Source of the DNA: Lampris incognitus
Lineage: Eukaryota; Chordata; Actinopteri; Lampriformes; Lampridae
Direction of reading: 5' to 3'
NCBI RefSeq assembly: GCF_029633865.1
Contig: NC_079216.1
Span: forward strand, 22,774,947-22,838,946
DNA: 64,000 nt
Numbering within the stretch: the stretch's first letter is position 1; each line of letters begins with the position of its first letter. Position numbers and translations under genes: made by a program. This document shows, piece by piece, positions 43,622 through 54,205 of this stretch. Below the pieces are notes generated by a model. It was not told the origin of the DNA, did no database searches, and was given only the letters and a program-made list of their open reading frames with translations.

Positions 43622-46471
43622 CATTTTCGGGAGTTGCAACTAGGAGGAAGGAGAATCGTTTGATACCTTTGTGACGAGACTGAGAGAGAGGGCAGCAACC
43701 TGTGAGTATGGACAGTTGAAAGATGAAATGATCCGTGATAAGATAGTCCTGGGAGTTGCAAGCGAGGCCGTTAGGCGCAGGCTGTTGAGAGAGAAGGATT
43801 TGAACATAGTCACAGCTATTGACATGTGTCGCGCAGCAGAGCAAACTGACATCCGTATGAGAGCAATGGAGTTTGCAACAACACCGCAGCCGGAGGCAGT
43901 GCATGCCGTTGCTAGGCAACCCAGACAAAACCAATGGAAACAGAGCAATCCACCCAGAACAGCAGGAGATGCAGGCAATTGCAAATATTGTGGCAGCTCG
44001 CATTCAAGGGGCAGAGAGCATTGCCCGGCCTTCGGGAAACAATGTAGGTCATGTGGGACACTTAATCACTTTTCTAAAGTGTGCTTAAAGAGCAAAAAGG
44101 GGCATGCTGAGGGCAAGGTAAACTGTGTGGAATACACAGAAGAACCCCCAGAGCATAGTAATGATGCAGATGATCTGTACATGTTTGAGTCAATCGGCGC
44201 AGTGCACACCAAAGGAAAGAAGTGGTTTGTGACTCTGAAACTCCACGACAAGCCACAACAATGTCAGCTGGACTCTGGAGCCACCTGCAATGTAATGGGC
44301 TTTCAAGACAAGAAAAGGCTGGCCCCAAACACACCTCTCCGCCCGAGTGACACCAGACTGAAGCTGTATTCGGGGGAAACACTGAGCTCTATGGGCACCT
44401 TTGAGACTGACTGTACTGTGAGAGGCCAAACACACAAGCTCTCATTCGAAATAGTGAGGACCAGCCAACATCCTCTTCTGTCAGGCTCCACCTGTGAACG
44501 CTTAGGGCTCATGCATTTCACAATTCCAGAGGATGTGCTCAAAATGGAACACACACAACCAGGAGCCCTAACTAAAGAACAGCTTATCAACAGATACAGT
44601 GACGTGTTCAACTCCCCTGTGGAATCCGTGCCTGGGGAGGTCCATTTTGACCTTGATCCTAGTGTTGCTGCAGTACAGAGTGCCCCTCGCAATGTCCCAA
44701 TCGCAATGAAAGCAGCAGTCAAAGCCCAGCTGGACAAGTACGAGGCTGACGGCCACCTTGCGCCTGTCACAGATCCTACAGATTGGATCAGCAACATGGT
44801 GATTGTTAAAAAACCGGAGAATCTGAGAATATGCATTGACCCTAAACCATTGAACAAAGCCCTAAAGCGCTCTCACTACATCATGCTTACCTTGGAGGAC
44901 ATTTTGTATAAATTGCCCAAGGCCAGAGTCTTCACGTTAGTGGACGCTCGGGATGCATTCCTGCAATGCAAACTGGACTATGAGAGTAGCCTCATGACCA
45001 CGTTCTGGACCCCCTGGGGGAGGAAGCGGTGGCTCAAGCTACCATTTGGAGTATCGGTGGCGCCCGAGGTATATCAGCGCAAGCAGCACGAGCTCCTCGC
45101 CGGTCTGAAGGGCGTTGAGCCCATTGCAGACGATATCCTGGTCGTCGGCTGCGGGGACACAGACAAGGAGGCTGGGGACGACCACGACGTCAAGCTTGCG
45201 GCGTTGATGGAACGCTGCCGCGAGGTCAAGCTTCGCCTCGGCCTGAAGAAGTTGCAGTTCAAGGTGGCTGAGGTTCAGTTTCATGGCCACATTCTCTCAT
45301 CTGCTGGACTGAAGCCCGATCCAGAGAAGGTGAGAGCCATTATTGACATGCCGAACCCAACAGATGCCAAGGGCGTGCAGCGTCTCATTGGCTTCGCTAA
45401 CTATTTAGCCAAGTTCATGCCTCATCTATCTACTGTCCACGAGCCGTTGCGACGCCTGTTGGACAAGGGCACACCCTGGCACTGGCTGCCTAAGCACGAG
45501 GCGGTGGTTCATGAGCTTAAGGCGCTGGCGACAGCCATGCCCGTCCTGCGCTACTATGATGTAACTAAGCCAATCGCAATCCAGAGCGACGCCAGCCAGA
45601 GCGGTCTCGGTTGTTGTCTCATGCAGGAAGGTCAGCCCATCGCATTTGCCTCGAGGGCTCTTACCCCCACCGAAAAAAACTATGCACAAATTGAGAAGGA
45701 GTGTCTCAGTATCGTCTTCGCCTGCCAGAGGTTTCACCATTACCTATATGGCCGCGACCCAATCACAGCAGAGACGGACCATAAGCCTCTGATCTCTATT
45801 TTCAGCAAGCCACTTCTCAATGCGCCCAAGAGACTCCAGAGCATGCTCATGACTCTGCAGAACTACGACCTGAGGGTAATCTACAAACCAGGCCCAGAGA
45901 TGTTCATAAGCGACACGCTCAGCAGAGCTACGGCTGGATGCTCCGGCAGAGGGACTGCATATCAGCGACACGCTATCTGCTCTCTGCAACAAGAGCAGGA
46001 AGACATACAGCACGTGAACCAGGCAGAGTACCTGAATGTGACTAACCAGCGGCTGGAACAGATCAGACGACACACCGACAGAGATGAATGCTTACAGGCA
46101 CTGAAGAACACTGTTCTCGTGGGCTGGCCAGATGTAAAGGAGGAAGCGCCCCTCATCGCTAGGGAGTACTGGCCCTTCAGGGATGAAATCAGTGTGCAGA
46201 ACGGAGTTCTGTTCCGGGGGCAAAAAGTCATCATCCCAAAGTCACTCCGCCCAGAAATGTTGACGCGCATACATTCAAGTCACATAGGGGGTGATGCATG
46301 CTACCGACACGCTCAAGAGACATTGTACTGGCCCAACATGCAGTCAGAGATAAAGGACTTTGTAAGCAGCTGCTCGACCTGCAATTTGTACGCCCACAAT
46401 CAGCAAAAGGAGACCATGCTCTCTCACGAAGTACCAACCAGGCCATGGCAGGTCTTGAGCATGGACCTATT
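43622..46471 (+). pseudogene. G5 Gag end and Pol to integrase core
   Basis: After the in-frame TAG at 43641 the frame is open to 46471. Gag end (RLRERAATCEYGQLKDEMIR), two Cys clusters (CKYCGSSHSRGREHC and CRSCGTLNHFSKVC), protease (CQLDSGATCNVMG), RT with an IADD catalytic box at 45123-45134 instead of YxDD, RNase H (IQSDASQSGLGCCLMQ, AETDHKPLISIF, ISDTLSRA), integrase HHCC (HSSHIGGDACYRHAQETLYW ... CSTCN), and the core start SMDLF with the first catalytic D. The insertion of G6 follows within the next codon. Gag and pol share one frame, unlike G2 and G4. Confidence 0.9.
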
Positions 46472-46664
46472 TGTAATGATCTGTGCCCTCTGGCTATGTT
46501 AACTTATAACATTAATAAAGCAAGGACGACTTCTCTCGTGCTGGGTGTTTATTCACCGACCGGATTCCGACTGACGTTGTTACGTACATCACGTGACTTT
46601 GTTGTGGCGCTACGGAAAGCCGTAAGGGACATTAGCAAATCAAATGTTACTAGCAAATATTACA
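46472..46664 (-). repeat. G6 3' LTR
   Basis: Begins TGTAAT and ends ATTACA on either strand; identical by eye to 51056-51248. Confidence 0.95.
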
Positions 46665-46987
46665 TCTCCCTTTTTCTGAAAAGTGCTGCTTTCTCTGCAG
46701 AGATACAGACCACGTTGAGCACGTTTATAAGCGAATACAATCTTAATAAGAAAGAATATGAAAGTGGAACTCTTATATAACTGGACTGCAAACAAAGTAG
46801 TGTAAAACATTTCCTTCACTGTCTAAATGTGACACCGTAATAACATTTCATCTTTTTTTTTCATTTCATTACTGGTAACTGCAAACAGCAGGTAGGTACA
46901 CAAGGTAAGTGAACGCTGTAAATATTTCTTTTCAAAACATAGCAGGTATAGTACAGGTTGGTGTAAAATTCTCTTTTTTTTTAACAT

Positions 46988-49900
46988 TCATAAGTCAAGG
47001 ATTTGTCTTGGTTTGATCGTGCGACCTGACCTCGTGGTGTAACCAGGCTGTGTGTCTGGTTGTCGCTGATTGTTCGTGTCTGGAGGTTCAGCATGCTCTT
47101 GCTGATGGGCTTGTGTGTTGTTGTTAGCGCTGGTAACAGTCTGCTGTGAAGTGTGTGTGTGTGTAGTGTGAGTGTTCACTCTGCTTTGTCGCAGGTGTTG
47201 ACGGTTGCGTTGGTAGATCTGACCTTCTTTGGTTTGGATGTGGTAGCTCCTCTCTGTGTTCGCTGGTCTTTCCACAGTTGCAGGTCTCCAGGATCCATCC
47301 TCCTGCCGGAAGCGGATTGGTGTGCCTGCGGGCAGGTGGGGCAGAGGTTTGGCTGTTCGGTTGTAGTATGCCTGCTGGCGCTGTTGACATACCTCTCTCC
47401 TTTTGTGAACATCCTCCTGACTGGCGATCTGTGGCTGCAGGTGTTTTGCTGTTGATGGGAGAATGGACCGCAGCCTCCGACTCATCAGTAGCTGTGCCGG
47501 TGATTTCAGGTTGTCCACCGGTGTGTTGCGATACTCCAGTAAGCTCATGTAGGGGTCTTTGTTCTCAGCTTTGGCTTTGTCCAGGATGCGTTTGGCCGTC
47601 TGGACAGTCTTCTCGGAGAGGCCGTTGCTCTGTGGGTAGTGGGGGCTTGTGGTGGTGTGTGAGAAACCCCATGTCTGTGAGAAGTTGCGGAACTCACCAG
47701 AGCTGTAGCACGGACCGTTGTCGCTGATGATAGTCTCGGGGATTCCGTGTCGAGCCATTGCTGCTTTCAGCTTCATGATGACGGCAGATGAGGTGCAGTT
47801 GTAAAGTCTCTCTAGCTCGAAGAATCTGGAGTAGTAGTCCACAGTGACTATGAAGTCCTGTGAGTTCCATGTGAATAGGTCTGTGCCTATCACTTGCCAC
47901 GGCCGCTCGGGTATGGCGTGTGACATCATTGGTTCCTTTGCATTTGCGCTGCGCCGTTCTTGGCATATGCTGCAGTCTGCTACCGCATCCTCGATCTGTT
48001 TCCCCATGCCAGGCCAGAACAGTAAGTCTCTTGCTCGGCATTTGCTTTTTTCCACGCCAAGGTGGCTGGCATGGATGCGCTGTATCATGTCCTTGCGAAG
48101 CTTTTGGGGGACAATGATTCTCTCACCTTTGAACAGGATACCGTCCATTTCTGAGATTTCTGCTCTGTGGTTCCAGTATTCCTGGATGCTGGGCGGGCAC
48201 TTTTTCTTTGTGTCTGGCCAGCCAGTGAGTGTGGCTCGTCTGAGTGCGGTGAGCTGTGGATCTTGCGCTGTTTCCTGCTTGATTTCTGTGAGTCTTGTGT
48301 CGCTCACAGGGATGTTGCTGAGGACTGTGTGCACTTGGGCCTCCATCCCTTCCTGTAGGTCACTGTCGTGGTGTTCTATTGACTTGCGTGACAGTGTGTC
48401 GGCCACCGGTATGTCCTTACCGGGGCGGTGGATGATTTGGATGTCGTATTTTTGGAGCGCCAGGATCATCCGTTGCAGCCGGGGTGGTGCTGCTGCCAGT
48501 GGCTTTTTTAGTATTGCCTCCAGAGGCTTGTGGTCTGACTCCACAATTACTTTTCGTCCATACATGTACTCGTGGAACCTCTTGCAGCCGAAGACCACAG
48601 CGTAGAGCTCCTTCTCTATCTGTGCGTAGTTTTCTTCAGTGCTGTTGAGTGACTTGGACGCATAGGCAATTGGTTTGCCATCTTGGAGCATGACAGCCCC
48701 AAGGCCACTTTTGGATGCATCCACTTGGAGTCGCAGCTCTTTCTGCGGGTCGAAATATGAGAGTACTGGACCTGGGTGCTGTGTAATGAGATTCTTCATC
48801 TCTTGGAACGCCTTGTCGTGGACTGCATCCCACACAAACTCACTGTCCTGTTTCAGAAGCTGTCTGAGGGGTGAGTTTATCTGTGAGAGGTGTGGAGCAA
48901 ATCTGGCGAGGTAGTTGATCATGCCGAGGACTGTCTCCAGCTCTGCTTTGTTCTGTGGGGGTTGCATGTCCTTGACCGCCTTCACCTTGTGTGGGTCTGG
49001 TTTGATGCCTTCGTGTGAGAGCGTGTGGCCGAAGTAGCTTACCTCGGACACGCATATGTGACACTTGTCGGGGTTGAGCCGCACCCCTCGCTCCCTTGTG
49101 CGCTTCAGCATCGCTCTGAGACGCTGGTCATGTTCCTCTTTAGTCTTGCCGAACACTAGTATGTCGTCCACTATGGCCGTCACACCGTCCAATCCTTCAT
49201 ATGTTTCATCCACGCGTCTCTGGAACTCGTCTTGAGCGGACACGATTCCGAATGGCAGTCTGAGGAAACGATACCTGCCAAACACTGTGTTAAATGTCGT
49301 CAACATTGAGGATTCAGTGCTCAGTTTGATGGCCCAATAGCCTGACCGCGCGTCTAACACGCTAAAGTACTCAGCTCCAGCGAGCTTTGTGGTGGCGTCC
49401 TCCAGCGTGGGGAGGGGGTAGTGAGGTCGTTGTATCACTTTGTTAAGAGCTCTGGGGTCTAAACACACTCTAAGTTTGCCTGTCTTTGGCTTCTCAACAA
49501 TGACGAGTGCGTTCACCCATTCTGTGGGTTCTGTTACCTTACAGATTATGCCGCCTTTCTCCATGCTGTCAAGCTCGTCCCTCAGTTTGCTGCGTAGGGC
49601 GATGGGGATTCTGCGTGGCGGGCAGACGACCGGCGTTGCATCTGGTGTGACGCGGAAGGTGCACTCGCCTGGGAACTCTCCTATTCCCTGGAAAACATCT
49701 GCATACTCATCCATTATGCTCTGTGATGTGACATTGTTTTCCTCGCTCACAGCCATCACTATTTTTACCAAGTTTAGGTCACGGCATGTTTTCATTGCCA
49801 TGACTGGTGGGGCGTTTGTGTCAATGACGTAAAAGTCCAGCATCATTGCATTGTCTCTGTACTTACATTTGAGTTTGCATGTGCCTTTCACGCTCAGCGC

Positions 49901-51022
49901 GCCTCCTCCATATTCAGTGAGTCTGTGTATTGCTGGTTTCAGTGTCACATTTTTGAACAGCGCCTGGAACAGGTTGGTGGGAATAGTATTGGCCTGTGCC
50001 CCAGTGTCTAGTTTAAACTTTACCTTCTGTGGAGGTGTGCCAATTCCAACCTCTACGTAAGCCTGCTCGTTGCTTTTTCCGTTGTTCTCTATTGAGATGC
50101 AGTCTATGTACAGCTCTGTCTGTTCTCCCACAGCGGTGCTCTCCACTGTAATGTTGTCGAAGTACAGTTCTTCCTGTTCTCTGTCAGTGGTGTACTCTTC
50201 TGGGTTCTCTCCGACGGCATGTACTGTGCCGCGGTAGTACTTTGTCTGTCCCTGGGAGCTAGACTTGCATACTTTAGCAAAATGATTGAGCTTCTTGCAT
50301 TTAATGCATTGTTTACCCTTAGCTGGGCAAGTGGCTTTAGCGCCGTGTAGCCCTCCACAATAGCTACACGCCCTGGCGGCGGTGCTAACGTCCCTTTGTC
50401 TGAAGTTAGCGTTAGCTGCTTTGGGTGCGTTCGGTTTGTAAGTCTTTCTGCCTATTGCGTGCACCGTTTCATGTGTGCTGCCCTGGCCCATAAACGTTAG
50501 CTGTTGCTTTGCTAGCTCGTGTGAGCGGGCTACATCTATGGCTTTTTCTAGCGTTAGCTCAGCTCCCTGGCTAAGTAGCTTTTCTCTCACTCTGGGTGAG
50601 TTGGTGGCAAACACGATGCGGTCCCTGACCATCTCGTCGGCATTTGGGTAGCCACAGTCTTTGACTAGGAGCTTTAGCTCAGTTACAAATTGTTCGAAGG
50701 ATTCACTCTCTCCCTGCATCTTTTCATGAAATTTATATCTGGCATAAATCGGGTTTGCTTTGGGGGTGATGTACTCAGTGTACTTATCGTAGTACGTTTC
50801 TAGCTTCTTGGCTTGTTCTCCGCTGAGTGTCCAAGTGTTGTGCACATCGCGTCCTTTTTCCCCTATCCAGAGCAGGAGGTAGCTGCATTTCTCCTCTTCA
50901 TTCTTCCCGCGCAGGGGGCCCGTGAACATTAGCTCCGTTGTTTGTCGAAATCGTCTCCATGCTTCAGGTAAGTTCGCCGATTCCCAGTCCATCCGTGGAG
51001 CTGGAACGCCGTACGAATCCAT
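46988..51022 (-). CDS. G6 Gag-Pol polyprotein
   Basis: 1,344 residues in one frame. Gag (MDSYGVPAPRMDWESANLPE ... ESFEQFVTELKLLVKDCGYP), two Cys clusters (CSYCGGLHGAKATC, CIKCKKLNHFAKVC), protease (KFKLDTGAQANTIP), RT with a VDD box (AIVDDILVFG), RNase H (LQVDASKSGLGAVMLQD, ESDHKPLEAIL, VADTLSRK), and integrase with HHCC (HASHLGVEKSKCRARDLLFW ... CSICQERR) and DDE (GTDLFTW, ISDNGPCYSSGEF, SNGLSEKTVQ). The tail is Thr/His/Gln-rich and ends SGRTIKPRQILDL. The start lies 34 bp inside the 5' LTR edge, just after the PBS. No lesion is seen. Confidence 0.95.
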   Translation of the reverse strand: MDSYGVPAPRMDWESANLPEAWRRFRQTTELMFTGPLRGKNEEEKCSYLLLWIGEKGRDVHNTWTLSGEQAKKLETYYDKYTEYITPKANPIYARYKFHEKMQGESESFEQFVTELKLLVKDCGYPNADEMVRDRIVFATNSPRVREKLLSQGAELTLEKAIDVARSHELAKQQLTFMGQGSTHETVHAIGRKTYKPNAPKAANANFRQRDVSTAARACSYCGGLHGAKATCPAKGKQCIKCKKLNHFAKVCKSSSQGQTKYYRGTVHAVGENPEEYTTDREQEELYFDNITVESTAVGEQTELYIDCISIENNGKSNEQAYVEVGIGTPPQKVKFKLDTGAQANTIPTNLFQALFKNVTLKPAIHRLTEYGGGALSVKGTCKLKCKYRDNAMMLDFYVIDTNAPPVMAMKTCRDLNLVKIVMAVSEENNVTSQSIMDEYADVFQGIGEFPGECTFRVTPDATPVVCPPRRIPIALRSKLRDELDSMEKGGIICKVTEPTEWVNALVIVEKPKTGKLRVCLDPRALNKVIQRPHYPLPTLEDATTKLAGAEYFSVLDARSGYWAIKLSTESSMLTTFNTVFGRYRFLRLPFGIVSAQDEFQRRVDETYEGLDGVTAIVDDILVFGKTKEEHDQRLRAMLKRTRERGVRLNPDKCHICVSEVSYFGHTLSHEGIKPDPHKVKAVKDMQPPQNKAELETVLGMINYLARFAPHLSQINSPLRQLLKQDSEFVWDAVHDKAFQEMKNLITQHPGPVLSYFDPQKELRLQVDASKSGLGAVMLQDGKPIAYASKSLNSTEENYAQIEKELYAVVFGCKRFHEYMYGRKVIVESDHKPLEAILKKPLAAAPPRLQRMILALQKYDIQIIHRPGKDIPVADTLSRKSIEHHDSDLQEGMEAQVHTVLSNIPVSDTRLTEIKQETAQDPQLTALRRATLTGWPDTKKKCPPSIQEYWNHRAEISEMDGILFKGERIIVPQKLRKDMIQRIHASHLGVEKSKCRARDLLFWPGMGKQIEDAVADCSICQERRSANAKEPMMSHAIPERPWQVIGTDLFTWNSQDFIVTVDYYSRFFELERLYNCTSSAVIMKLKAAMARHGIPETIISDNGPCYSSGEFRNFSQTWGFSHTTTSPHYPQSNGLSEKTVQTAKRILDKAKAENKDPYMSLLEYRNTPVDNLKSPAQLLMSRRLRSILPSTAKHLQPQIASQEDVHKRREVCQQRQQAYYNRTAKPLPHLPAGTPIRFRQEDGSWRPATVERPANTERSYHIQTKEGQIYQRNRQHLRQSRVNTHTTHTHTSQQTVTSANNNTQAHQQEHAEPPDTNNQRQPDTQPGYTTRSGRTIKPRQILDL

Positions 51023-51037
51023 ATTGGGTATTTAAAC

Positions 51038-51055
51038 TCCGCTACTCTGACACCA
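51038..51055 (-). promoter_or_regulatory. G6 primer-binding site
   Basis: On the minus strand TGGTGTCAGAGTAGCGGA directly follows the 5' LTR. Its first ten bases fit a tRNA-Leu 3' end; the rest does not. Confidence 0.6.
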
Positions 51056-51248
51056 TGTAATGATCTGTGCCCTCTGGCTATGTTAACTTATAACATTAAT
51101 AAAGCAAGGACGACTTCTCTCGTGCTGGGTGTTTATTCACCGACCGGATTCCGACTGACGTTGTTACGTACATCACGTGACTTTGTTGTGGCGCTACGGA
51201 AAGCCGTAAGGGACATTAGCAAATCAAATGTTACTAGCAAATATTACA
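51056..51248 (-). repeat. G6 5' LTR
   Basis: 193 bp; same sequence as 46472-46664 as far as can be seen. Confidence 0.95.
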
Positions 51249-52177
51249 CTATTCAGCTTCAGACAGAAAGACTATCTCCTAATAGTCGACCACTATTCCG
51301 TTTTTGGGAGATTGAGCTTCTACCCGACATGTCTGCAGAGACAGTCATCAAGCGATGTAAGGCACAGTTCGCCCGACATGGTCAGCCAGAGAAGGTTATT
51401 ACAGACAACGGCCCTCAGTTCACAGCTCAGTTCACACGGTTCGCTTCTGAGTGGGAATTTGACCACGTGACCTCCTCTCCCAGACACCCGAAAGCGAATG
51501 GCAAGGCCGAGTCGGCCGTGAAGATTGTAAAAAATCTTCTGCGTAAGGCCGCGCATGATGGTGAAGACCCCTGGAAAGCCGTGCTTCACTGGAGGAATAC
51601 ACCTACGGAAAACATGGGCAGCAGCCCAGCACAACGCCTCATGTCCCGCCGGTTGAAGACGTCCATCCCGGCGGCAAGCAAGCTCCTGGAACCAGCTGTT
51701 GTCGTGGGCGTCACTGAAAAGCTGCGCCACAGGAAGCAACTCGCCAAATCCTTCTATGACAGATCTGCCCGTGAATTGCCGGCACTTGAAATTGGGGAAG
51801 TCGTACGGATGAAGCCCCTGCCAGGTGATAACACTGGCCGCTGGAGAGTCGGAACTTGTCTCCGCAGGGTTGCGCCGAGGTCTTATCTTGTGGACATTGA
51901 TGGCTCCCTGTACCGTCGTAACAGGATCGATCTCAGAGTGGCTGAGCCAGCTGCACGAGCCGCGCACGATCCTGTTGAACCCGCTGCGGCACACACACCG
52001 GACGGGGATCCAGCTACAGAAACTGTCATTGAGACCCCTCAGGCTGTGTTCGAGCCGAGCCCCATCAGGTCCATGCCCAAGGCGCCATCTACTCCTGTTG
52101 GCGCTCCGCGTTCGGATGGACACACTTACACAAGGGTTGGACGGCTGTCTAAACCTCCACTGAAACTCACTATGTAA
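51249..52177 (+). pseudogene. G5 integrase end
   Basis: Resumes directly after G6 with SFRQKDYLLIVDHYS; one missing base near 51300 moves the reading to FWEIELLPDMSAETVIKRCK. Then ITDNGPQFTAQFTRFASEW (second D) and KANGKAESAVKIVKNLLRKA (third acid E), SPAQRLMSRRLKTSIPAA, and a C-terminal tail ending VGRLSKPPLKLTM at 52177. Apart from the frameshift it is intact. Confidence 0.9.
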
Positions 52178-52377
52178 TCTGAATAATGTTGATGGTTGCT
52201 ATGTGGGAGAGAGGGGGAAAAGAGGAGAAATGTTATCATACGCTACTGTGGTTATTACACTGGTATGGGATATGAAGAGATTTACTGCTGTTGCACTGTT
52301 ATTGGTTGTTCGTATATGAAAGTAATTTTATTTTGCACTAACTTCATGTGTATGTGTTTATACTTGGAAAAGGAGGA

Positions 52378-52537
52378 TGTTACGGGTCTAGATAGATCGA
52401 TGCCATCGGCTATCCACTAGTTTACCTTAGATACACATGACCCGCGCTCAGGAACATGTTACATCACTTTGAATATACTTGGCTGCACTGAGCAACTCGT
52501 GTGTGTGTCATTCTTTATAAGATAGCCTACTGAAACA
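52378..52537 (+). repeat. G5 3' LTR
   Basis: 160 bp; two differences from the 5' LTR noticed by eye (ACCTTAG versus ACCTTGG, and CACTTTG versus CACTTGG). Confidence 0.93.
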
Positions 52538-52657
52538 GGTGTGACCCCTTAGTCGAGCGGTTAGCGATGTCTCCTGCTGTGCGGGCGATACGGCTTCGCT
52601 TCCCGGCCGCGGCAGTTTCTGTGGTTGCGTTGTCCCCCGAATTTGCTACAGTATGTT
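52538..52657 (+). repeat. tRNA-derived module, copy 1, right piece
   Basis: Continues the module begun at 41333: GTGACCCCTTAGTCGAGCGG contains an A-box-like TAGTCGAGCGG. The B-box-like CGGCTTCGCTTCCC is degraded in this copy. Confidence 0.65.
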
Positions 52658-52711
52658 TAGTTAGCAGAATAGAATTGCATTACTAGTTTCAGCTTAAAAG
52701 TTGTGTGTGTG

Positions 52712-52741
52712 TGTGGTATCTTGAAGTAGATATACATGTTA
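52712..52741 (+). repeat. 30-bp match to the start of the G1 LTR
   Basis: TGTGGTATCTTGAA then TAGATATACATGTTA differs from 16417-16446 at one position. It may be the truncated start of the G1 3' LTR. Confidence 0.4.
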
Positions 52742-53796
52742 GGTTTAACCATGTATATATGTTTTCTATGCTATATGGAGTAAAATATCTGTGTCTAGAG
52801 TAATTTTACCAAGTGATTCTAGTTTGGCTAACCATGAAAGTGTTGCTCGACTGTAGCATGCTTGCTAGCTGGCGTCACGTAGGCGAGAGAGCGGTAGAAA
52901 CGTAACGGCCGCCATTTCGTGTGGCAGCAGCAGGTTTGGTCTGTATCCATTTTATATTGTACGGTTAAAATAGTGATGCCAATGTGTTCCAGTTTAAGAA
53001 GTATATCACTGTTAGTTGAATGTGGAGATGTAAAACTGCTGTTTGTGTTGAAGTTAAAGCAAGACTGTTTACTGATTTATTGATTTATCAGTGAATCAAA
53101 TGTATTCAGGTTTAAATACATGGCAACCGTATAGACACTGTTGGATAATGCAACACCTACTATGCAGTCTGGTTAAAGGTGCTGTAAAGGTATTTTCTAA
53201 TTCTGCTTAAAGCAACTGTAAAAGTATTTTGCTAATTTTGTTTAAAGGTGCAATGCAGGTATTTTCCTGATATTTTGTTTAGTCTATTTAAAGGTACAAT
53301 GCAGATATTTCCTTATGTATTTCCAATGTGTTTTCTTTGTGTAGTTTAAGGTAATGAAATGCATTGATATTGATTCATGTTCGGATCTTTCTTATTGTGA
53401 AGTTTCTTAAAGAGACAATACTGTTATTTTATAAATGTGCAGTTTCTGAAAGGGACAATACTGTAGCTGATTCGGGGAACAACGCAACCACAGAGACTGC
53501 CGCGCCCGGGACTCGAACCTGTATCGCCCGCACCGCAGGAGACATCGCTAACCGCTAGACTAAGGGGTCACACCCTCCAGCCAGCGGCTAGCGTGTCTTC
53601 TTATCCATGTACGTTACAATACTATGTTTTTCTAATTGTGTAGTTTCTGAAAGGGACAATACAATGTTTATTGAGGATTTTTGTGAACATGTAAAATGTA
53701 TATATTTGGATTTTTTCATTAAAACTTTTGAACTTGAAGCAGCAGCATCGTCTCTGTATTCGTTTCTTTCATATTCCCCCGTACAGGGGCGTAACA
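52737..53796. other. Possible 1.06-kb LTR-like block with internal tandem motifs
   Basis: It starts TGTTAGG and ends CGTAACA, has no ORF, and has a TTCATTAAAAC polyadenylation-like signal near its right end. It contains degenerate TTAAAGGTGCAATGCAGGTA-type repeats (about 53174-53310) and three copies of AGTTTCTGAAAGGGACAATA. No flanking duplication was found. Confidence 0.35.
53463..53615 (-). repeat. tRNA-derived SINE-like module, copy 2
   Basis: On the minus strand TAGTCTAGCGG fits the RNA polymerase III A box and GGTTCGAGTCC the B box, spaced as in a tRNA. The anticodon and T arms do not fold properly, so it is tRNA-derived rather than a tRNA gene. ACAATACT flanks it on both sides (53455-53462, 53616-53623). 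The inverse copy is at 41333-41370 plus 52538-52657. Confidence 0.65.
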
Positions 53797-53859
53797 TGTC
53801 CTCGGTAAAACTACAGCAAAGATCGGGTTCATCCATTCCACTCTATTGACTGTGGAAAT

Positions 53860-54012
53860 CACCCCGATCTCTACACACTGCACAGCTGATGGTGTTTGTT
53901 CGCATGGCTTTTAAGGATTCACCTACTAAGGAGGCTTTTCTCACCCTTTTACCATTAAAAAGGAAGCACAAGAGGTGAGGACATTTACAACGAGTTTAAA
54001 TGTTATGGTCAT
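53860..54012 (+). pseudogene. hAT transposase, middle part
   Basis: HTAQLMVFVRMAFKDSPTKE and AFLTLLPLKRKHKR, then after a frame change GEDIYNEFKCYGH. This follows the FDES block at 16070 in the family's usual order with only a few residues missing. G7 interrupts it at 54012. Confidence 0.75.
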
Positions 54013-54205
54013 TGTAATGATCTGTGCCCTCTGGCTATGTTAACTTATAACATTAATAAAGCAAGGACGACTTCTCTCGTGCTGGGTGTTTATTCACCGA
54101 CCGGATTCCGACTGACGTTGTTACGTACATCACGTGACTTTGTTGTGGCGCTACGGAAAGCCGTAAGGGACATTAGCAAATCAAATATTACTAGCAAATA
54201 TTACA
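54013..54205 (-). repeat. G7 3' LTR
   Basis: 193 bp, TGTAAT ... ATTACA. Confidence 0.95.

Larger units (their letters stand above)
46472..51248 (-). mobile_element. Gypsy G6, complete, minus strand, in the G5 integrase
   Basis: 4,777 bp. The two 193-bp LTRs (46472-46664, 51056-51248) look identical. The duplication CTATT flanks it (46467-46471, 51249-51253). On the minus strand the 5' LTR is 51248-51056, with a PBS at 51055-51038 (TGGTGTCAGAGTAGCGGA) and a purine tract AGAAAAAGGGAGA abutting the 3' LTR. One uninterrupted gag-pol frame. It is a very recent insertion and a candidate for activity. Confidence 0.96.
41371..52537 (+). mobile_element. Gypsy G5, interrupted by a DD38E transposon and by G6
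   Basis: 160-bp LTRs (41371-41530 and 52378-52537) have nearly the same sequence. The 5-bp duplication GGTGT flanks it (41366-41370, 52538-52542). The PBS TGGTGCCAGAAGTCGG abuts the 5' LTR and the purine tract GGAAAAGGAGGA (52366-52377) abuts the 3' LTR. Coding parts: gag 41607-42001 plus 43622 onward, pol to 46471, integrase end from 51249. Removing both inserts leaves a TAG at 43641 and a one-base deletion near 51300 as the obvious lesions. Confidence 0.95.

Noticed and set aside
47844..48605. 253-codon plus-strand ORF, repeated at 55276-56037
   Set aside because: Antisense of G6/G7 pol; it recurs only because the elements are copies.
53497..53573. Possible functional tRNA gene
   Set aside because: A and B boxes are present but the anticodon loop and T stem do not form; treated as tRNA-derived.
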